DNA of 64,000 nt from Propionibacteriaceae bacterium (GTDB lineage Bacteria; Actinomycetota; Actinomycetes; Propionibacteriales; Propionibacteriaceae), in assembly GCA_031285845.1 (NCBI GenBank), contig JAITVK010000022.1, forward strand, positions 62,001-126,000. The letters run 5' to 3'. Under the pieces are notes generated by a model. That model worked only from the letters and a program-made list of their open reading frames with translations. It made no database searches and was not told the DNA's origin. Each line of letters starts with the position of its first letter. The first letter of the stretch is position 1. A program made the position numbers and the translations under genes. Below, one piece after another: positions 59,802 through 64,000 of this stretch.

Positions 59802-60212
59802 ATGAGCAAACGCAAACACAAGCACACCGTCGTCCAGCCTGCACCAGTCCAACCGGTCAACCACGTTCTGCGACCGCAGGACCACCAGCACCCCGCGGGT
59901 GACGGCCCGACACGTATCAGAGTGCACGGGCTGGATCTGACGGTTGATGGTGCTGCGCTGGACGATGTTGAGCTGTTCGACATGCTCAACGAGTTCGGCT
60001 CCGACACTGCGACGAGCATGATGCTGGTCCCACGCATGATCCGTGCCCTGTTCGGCACCCAAACCAGTCAGGTCATGGACCAGCTGCGCGACCCGGACAC
60101 CCAACGGGTGACCTTCGAGTCGGCCAGTGAGTTCCTCGCCGAGGCGATGGTGGCCCTGGACCCAAACTCACCACGCTCGCCGTCCTCACTGGCCGGTACG
60201 GCGGGCCGCTGA
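59802..60212 (+). CDS. Tail assembly chaperone, short form (gpG-like)
   Basis: 136-residue protein with a charged Pro/His-rich start and a helical core (DDVELFDMLNEFGSDTATSMMLVPRMIRALFG, about 48-79; VTFESASEFLAEAMVAL). It is followed by a -1 shifted frame, as in lambda G/T. It helps tape measure folding and tail assembly. Confidence 0.85.
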   Translation: MSKRKHKHTVVQPAPVQPVNHVLRPQDHQHPAGDGPTRIRVHGLDLTVDGAALDDVELFDMLNEFGSDTATSMMLVPRMIRALFGTQTSQVMDQLRDPDTQRVTFESASEFLAEAMVALDPNSPRSPSSLAGTAGR

Positions 60213-60586
60213 CCGCTGACTTTCAGCGTTACTATCACGGCACTCCCCGGCGGCTCATCGCCGCCGGGGTGGGTTTGCGGGACGTGGCAGCTATGGCCGT
60301 GTGGCTGCCACGAGACTCGGCCACGATGATGAGTGTTCAACCGCCCACCGAACATGACCTGTGGTACGACTACCGGTTCGGTGGGGGTCCTCTCGTGGCG
60401 TTGGCCGCCAGCCAAGTCGACGCTCTGATCGGCGCAAACTGGCAACGCGCGGGCAGAAAAACGGGAAAACCCAAACCCATCAAACGTCCCCAGCTACCCC
60501 ACACTCACACCGGGACAGCCGGGCGCGACATCGACGACTTCCGATCCTGGTACGCCGACCAACCCGGAGGCCGACCCCTCACCTAA
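59802..60586 (+). CDS. Tail assembly chaperone, frameshifted long form (gpGT-like)
   Basis: If ribosomes slip -1 at the CCCAAAC site (60161-60167), 122 residues of the short form join 139 residues of the downstream frame: LTTLAVLTGRYGGPLTADFQRYY, VGLRDVAAMAVWLPRDSATMM, DLWYDYRFGGG ... , a pattern usual for the T part of actinophage chaperones. There is no good independent start for the second frame, which supports the frameshift reading. Total 261 residues. Confidence 0.8.
60161..60167 (+). promoter_or_regulatory. -1 ribosomal frameshift site CCCAAAC
   Basis: In the zero frame the codons are GAC-CCA-AAC, so C-CCA-AAC is a canonical X-XXY-YYZ heptamer. Reading resumes as CTC-ACC at 60167 in the frame that ends at 60586. 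A perfect 10-base hairpin (60245-60254 / 60260-60269) lies 78 bases downstream; nearer structure is unclear. Confidence 0.8.
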
Positions 60587-60617
60587 CTCGTGATCGGCGT
60601 AGACGGAAGGAGAGCCC

Positions 60618-63416
60618 ATGTCCACCGAGCTTGGCGCCGCCTATCTGACCGTCTACGCCAACGCTTCCAAAGTTGCACCCGAAATCAAGAAGTCCTTCGG
60701 CGCAGCGGCTGGACATGCTGACGCCGCTGGGAAAACCAGTGGCACCAGTTTCGCCGGTGGTCTGAAGTCTGCGCTGCTGAAGGGCGGCGCGGTCCTCGGC
60801 GTCGGAAAGATGATCGGGACGGTCATCTCCTCGGGCATGAACCGGGCGATCAACATTGAGCAGTCCACCAAGAAACTGGAAGGCCTCGGCCACTCGTCCG
60901 CCGAGGTCAGTTCCATCATGGCCTCCGCTCTTTCTTCAGTCAAAGGCACTGCCTATGGTCTGGGTGACGCGGCCTCGGTCGCTGCCTCGCTCGTTGCGGC
61001 GGGGGTTGGCCAAGGGGAGGACCTCACCCGCAGTCTGAAGACAGTCGCCGACACCGCCGCGATCTCTGGACTGGAGATTAAGAACGTCGGCAACATCTTC
61101 GGATCGGTCGCGGCCCGCGGCAAACTCATGGGCGACGACCTGCTGCAACTCCAGTCTCAGGGCGTGCCGGTGCTGAAGATGCTCGGAGACCACCTTGGAA
61201 AGACACAAGCTGAAGTGTCCAAGATGGTGTCCAAAGGCGAGATCGATTTCGCCACTTTCCAGGAGGCCATGGAAAAAGGGCTCGGCGGGTCCGCACTCAA
61301 GACCGGTGAGACCTTCACCGGCGCACTCGCGAACGTGAAAGCTGCCCTGGGTCGTCTCGGTGAAGTCTTCCTGTCACCCGCGTTGACGGGTTTGAAGTAC
61401 GTGTTCAGTGCCGCCATCCCCGCCATTGATTCCCTCACGAATCGTGTCAAGCCGCTCGGTCAAGGCATGGAGTCTCTGTTCACTCTGATGGCGACCGGTG
61501 ATTTCACGAGCAACCCACTGTTCGAAGAAGACAGCGGAATCGTTCGAGGAGTGCTGGGACTACGCACTGGTCTGGCGAAGCTGGGCGACGCCTACACCAG
61601 TGTGGTGAGCATCCTCCGCCACGGCGACTTCACCTCGAATCCACTCTTCCAAGAGGACTCGCCACTGGCGACAGCGCTCCTCAAACTTCATGACGTGTTC
61701 GCGACCACGTTCACCGGGATCAAGAAGGCCATGTCCGGTCCCACCAAGGGCTTCGCATCGTTCTCGACCGCGCTCACCACCGGCCTGTCCTCTTTAGCAC
61801 AGCTTCTTCCCACCGTCATCACGAGCCTGATTCAGTCCCTGGTGAACAAGTGGACCGTGGTGTTCCCCACCTTCGTGTCGGCCATCCTCCAGTCAATTCC
61901 GCAAATCATCCAACCCATCATTGCGATGATTCCACCACTGGTCACATCACTCGCTGACCAAGTGACCCGTGCCCTGCCGCTCCTCCTGCAAGTCGTCGTC
62001 GACTTCTCTCAGGCGCTGATCGCCGTCATCGGTGAGAGTCTGCCGGCGCTACTGACCGCGATCACGAACGCCATTCCCGTGATCCTGGCCACCATCACCG
62101 ATGCGCTTCCCCAAATCATCCAGAGTATTGTCGCCGTGTTCCCCAGGATCATCCAGGCGATCGCCACCGCTATGCCTCTCTTGGTGACCGCGATCACGAC
62201 AGCGCTCCCACTGATCATCCAGGCGATCAACACCGCGCTACCCCTGATCCTCGGCGCAATCGTCGACGCCGTCCCAGTGATCATCCAAGCCGTCGTCGAT
62301 ATCATTCCCCCTCTCGTGGCCGCGCTCATCGCCATGATTCCTGCCATCCTCGACGCGGGTGTCCAGCTTTTCAACGGACTCATCGACGCCATCGTGGTGG
62401 TTCTGCCGACCCTGATCGACACGATCACCGACATGCTCCCCGGCATCGTCGACACGCTCCTCGCCATGCTTCCCGCGCTGCTCGACACAGCGGTCAAACT
62501 GTTTCTCACCTTGGTGACCGCTGTACCTCAGGCACTGCCCAAGATCATTGACGCGGTCAGTTCACTGCTCCCTGTCGTTCTCAAAACGATCACTGACATG
62601 ATCCCCCAACTCATCGATGCAGGTGTTCAGCTCCTTATCGCTCTGGTCAATGATCTCCCCACGATCATCACGACCATCGTCGGCGCTCAGCAGAAGATCA
62701 TCGGGAGCCTGCTGGATGCGATCATCGGAGCTATTCCGCAGTTGATTGAAGCGGGCATCGTCCTCTTGGTCGCTCTGGTGAAAAACCTTCCCGCGATCAT
62801 CGGCGGAATCGTGAAAGCTATTCCACCAATCATCGGCGCGCTCCTGTCGACCATCGGGGGACGTGTCGGTGAATTCGCCGGAGCTGGGCTCAACCTCATC
62901 AAGGGACTGTGGAACGGGATCTCGAACGCCGCAGGATGGATCATGGGCAAGATCTCTGGGTTCATGAGCAATATCGTCTCGGGGATCAAGTCATTCTTCG
63001 GCATCCACTCACCGTCCACACTCTTCCGTGATGAGATTGGCCTGAATCTCGGACTCGGCATGAGTGTGGGCATCGACAAGTCAACCTCACAAGTGATGGA
63101 GTCTGCCCAGGAACTCCTCACGAACACCCGCGGCATGCTCGCCACACCGTTGAGGCTCACAGCCTCAACCGTGCCGGCACTGGCATCGTTCGATCCCGCG
63201 CCGCTGAAGCGATCATGCGCACCCGCGTCGGTACCGGAACCCGAGGTGCCGTCTTTGGATGAGATCTACGCTCTGCTCTTGGTCATCTTGGCCGTATTGA
63301 AACAGCGCAACGTTATCGAGGTGGATGGCCACAGATTAGCGAAAGCAATCCGGCATGACACATCTGTGGGGCTGGCGGCCAGCGCCAGCCTGTCAGGCAG
63401 GGGGGTGTCACAGTGA
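60618..63416 (+). CDS. Tape measure protein
   Basis: 932-residue tail-length ruler. N-terminal coiled part (AAYLTVYANASKVAPEIKKSFG), the TMP core (GVGQGEDLTRSLKTVADTA, SQGVPVLKMLGDHLGKT, about 130-200), a duplicated GDFTSNPLF(E/Q)EDS segment (about 295-310 and 336-351), then a very long hydrophobic run with repeated IP.LI..I units (about 395-770), a tail with FGIHSPSTLF (about 795), and a polar end. GGAAGGAG precedes the ATG at 60618. Confidence 0.95.
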   Translation: MSTELGAAYLTVYANASKVAPEIKKSFGAAAGHADAAGKTSGTSFAGGLKSALLKGGAVLGVGKMIGTVISSGMNRAINIEQSTKKLEGLGHSSAEVSSIMASALSSVKGTAYGLGDAASVAASLVAAGVGQGEDLTRSLKTVADTAAISGLEIKNVGNIFGSVAARGKLMGDDLLQLQSQGVPVLKMLGDHLGKTQAEVSKMVSKGEIDFATFQEAMEKGLGGSALKTGETFTGALANVKAALGRLGEVFLSPALTGLKYVFSAAIPAIDSLTNRVKPLGQGMESLFTLMATGDFTSNPLFEEDSGIVRGVLGLRTGLAKLGDAYTSVVSILRHGDFTSNPLFQEDSPLATALLKLHDVFATTFTGIKKAMSGPTKGFASFSTALTTGLSSLAQLLPTVITSLIQSLVNKWTVVFPTFVSAILQSIPQIIQPIIAMIPPLVTSLADQVTRALPLLLQVVVDFSQALIAVIGESLPALLTAITNAIPVILATITDALPQIIQSIVAVFPRIIQAIATAMPLLVTAITTALPLIIQAINTALPLILGAIVDAVPVIIQAVVDIIPPLVAALIAMIPAILDAGVQLFNGLIDAIVVVLPTLIDTITDMLPGIVDTLLAMLPALLDTAVKLFLTLVTAVPQALPKIIDAVSSLLPVVLKTITDMIPQLIDAGVQLLIALVNDLPTIITTIVGAQQKIIGSLLDAIIGAIPQLIEAGIVLLVALVKNLPAIIGGIVKAIPPIIGALLSTIGGRVGEFAGAGLNLIKGLWNGISNAAGWIMGKISGFMSNIVSGIKSFFGIHSPSTLFRDEIGLNLGLGMSVGIDKSTSQVMESAQELLTNTRGMLATPLRLTASTVPALASFDPAPLKRSCAPASVPEPEVPSLDEIYALLLVILAVLKQRNVIEVDGHRLAKAIRHDTSVGLAASASLSGRGVSQ

Positions 63417-64000
63417 CTCGCATCATGATCAACGGGTGTGAACTCACCGAGGTGGACGTCCTCAAAGGGCCTTCCCTTGACCCTGCCACCCCGGTGACAC
63501 AGTGGGCGCCGATTCCCGGCGGAGTAGACATCGACACGTCCACCCTGTTGACCGGGGGTGTGCCGAGGTTCGCCCGGGCAGCCCTGAGTCTGCCGTGCGT
63601 GTTGAAATCGGGTGAGACGCTATGGTCCGCCAAACGTCGATTGAGCGCGATGCTGCAGGGGCAGCGGGTCGACGTGGGGTTCGCAGAGTACCCAGGCTGG
63701 CACGTCACAGGCCGGGTAGCTCTGTCGGGATGGTCATGGCCGGGGAAGTCCACGCAAGCGATTCTGTTCACGCTGACGGTCGATGCGGAACCCTATTGGT
63801 ACAAAGACACCCTCACCACCGTGGTGGTGGCCGCCTCCACCAAGGGCACGAGCTTCTCTCTTTCGCCAACGGGATACTCGGTGATGCCCGTGGCGACTGT
63901 CACAGGGTCAGCAGTGACCTTGGTGCAGGGCGGAACTCGAACCAGTCTTCCGGTAGGCGTCACCTCCTGGCTTGACGGACTGCGTTTGGACCCTGTCGTG
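63413..64000 (+). CDS. Distal tail protein (partial at right edge)
   Basis: At least 196 codons, open to the window end. MTRIMINGCELTEVDVL, WAPIPGGVDIDTSTLLTGG, LKSGETLWSAKRRLSAMLQGQRVDVGF, then AILFTLTVDAEPYWYKD: the pattern of Dit/phage tail family proteins. It links tail tube and receptor-binding tip. GTG start overlaps the tape measure stop (GTGA). Confidence 0.78.
   Translation, partial: MTRIMINGCELTEVDVLKGPSLDPATPVTQWAPIPGGVDIDTSTLLTGGVPRFARAALSLPCVLKSGETLWSAKRRLSAMLQGQRVDVGFAEYPGWHVTGRVALSGWSWPGKSTQAILFTLTVDAEPYWYKDTLTTVVVAASTKGTSFSLSPTGYSVMPVATVTGSAVTLVQGGTRTSLPVGVTSWLDGLRLDPVV

Larger units (their letters stand above)
32223..64000 (+). mobile_element. Temperate siphovirus-type prophage (left part; right end outside window)
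   Basis: A continuous phage gene order from integrase and lysogeny genes through recombination, methylation, packaging, head, connector, tail tube, tape measure and distal tail genes. Lysis genes, tail tip and attR are not in the window. Structural genes look intact: no frame is broken apart from a programmed frameshift. It could therefore be an active phage. Confidence 0.95.

Noticed and set aside
60269..60586. Independent gene for the second tail chaperone frame
   Set aside because: No ribosome site or proper start; the in-frame CCCAAAC heptamer and family-like sequence before the first Met support a -1 fusion instead.

Overview
The window reads as a chromosome segment of a high-GC actinobacterium, most likely of the family Propionibacteriaceae. 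The main evidence is a methylmalonyl-CoA carboxyltransferase (transcarboxylase) 5S gene next to a 12S gene at the left end; this enzyme is the hallmark of the Wood-Werkman propionate pathway. An actinobacterial GuaB1, a TM0106-type RecB-like nuclease, a DEDDh/GIY-YIG fusion protein and a sunset-domain protein fit that placement. The genus cannot be told from the sequence alone.

Bases 1 to about 32,140 are ordinary host chromosome. Left to right: transcarboxylase 12S/5S (minus), a Gfo/Idh/MocA-like oxidoreductase, a DUF559 nuclease-like gene in a repeat-rich island, a TfoX-N protein, GuaB1, a D-Ala-D-Ala carboxypeptidase-like protein, an Fpg/Nei-like glycosylase lacking the usual Pro2, a GH78 alpha-L-rhamnosidase, GreA, Ung, MenG/UbiE coupled to a RecB-like nuclease, the DEDDh/GIY-YIG protein, a lactate region (lutABC facing lctP and an FAD/Fe-S lactate dehydrogenase), a cyclophilin, a sunset-domain protein, and the sulfur genes metY-cysK-cysE. 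Lactate uptake and oxidation, together with transcarboxylase, match lactate-to-propionate metabolism.

From a tRNA-Leu(CAG) at 32139-32222 to the right edge lies a temperate siphovirus-type prophage whose right end is outside the window. Its order is canonical: integrase preceded by a coupled stand-alone copy of its arm-binding domain; a lysogeny block (ImmA/IrrE protease, membrane protein, SHOCT protein, two repressor-like HTH genes on the minus strand facing a Cro-like gene); early recombination genes (DUF2303, PD-(D/E)XK exonuclease, RecT-like, RusA); a long run of small overlapping genes with two DNA methyltransferases; HNH endonuclease and a possible cos region; then terminase, portal, MuF, scaffold, decoration, capsid, connectors, tail tube, tail chaperones with a -1 frameshift site, tape measure and distal tail protein.

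The observations most worth following are four tandem paralogous microproteins whose shared C-terminal codons carry the next gene's ribosome binding site; a MuF head protein with a CdiA-type nuclease-like tail; the duplicated integrase arm domain; a repressor/Cro switch with repeated operator-like sites and apparently leaderless repressor transcripts; and a short primase-polymerase-like protein beside the terminase.
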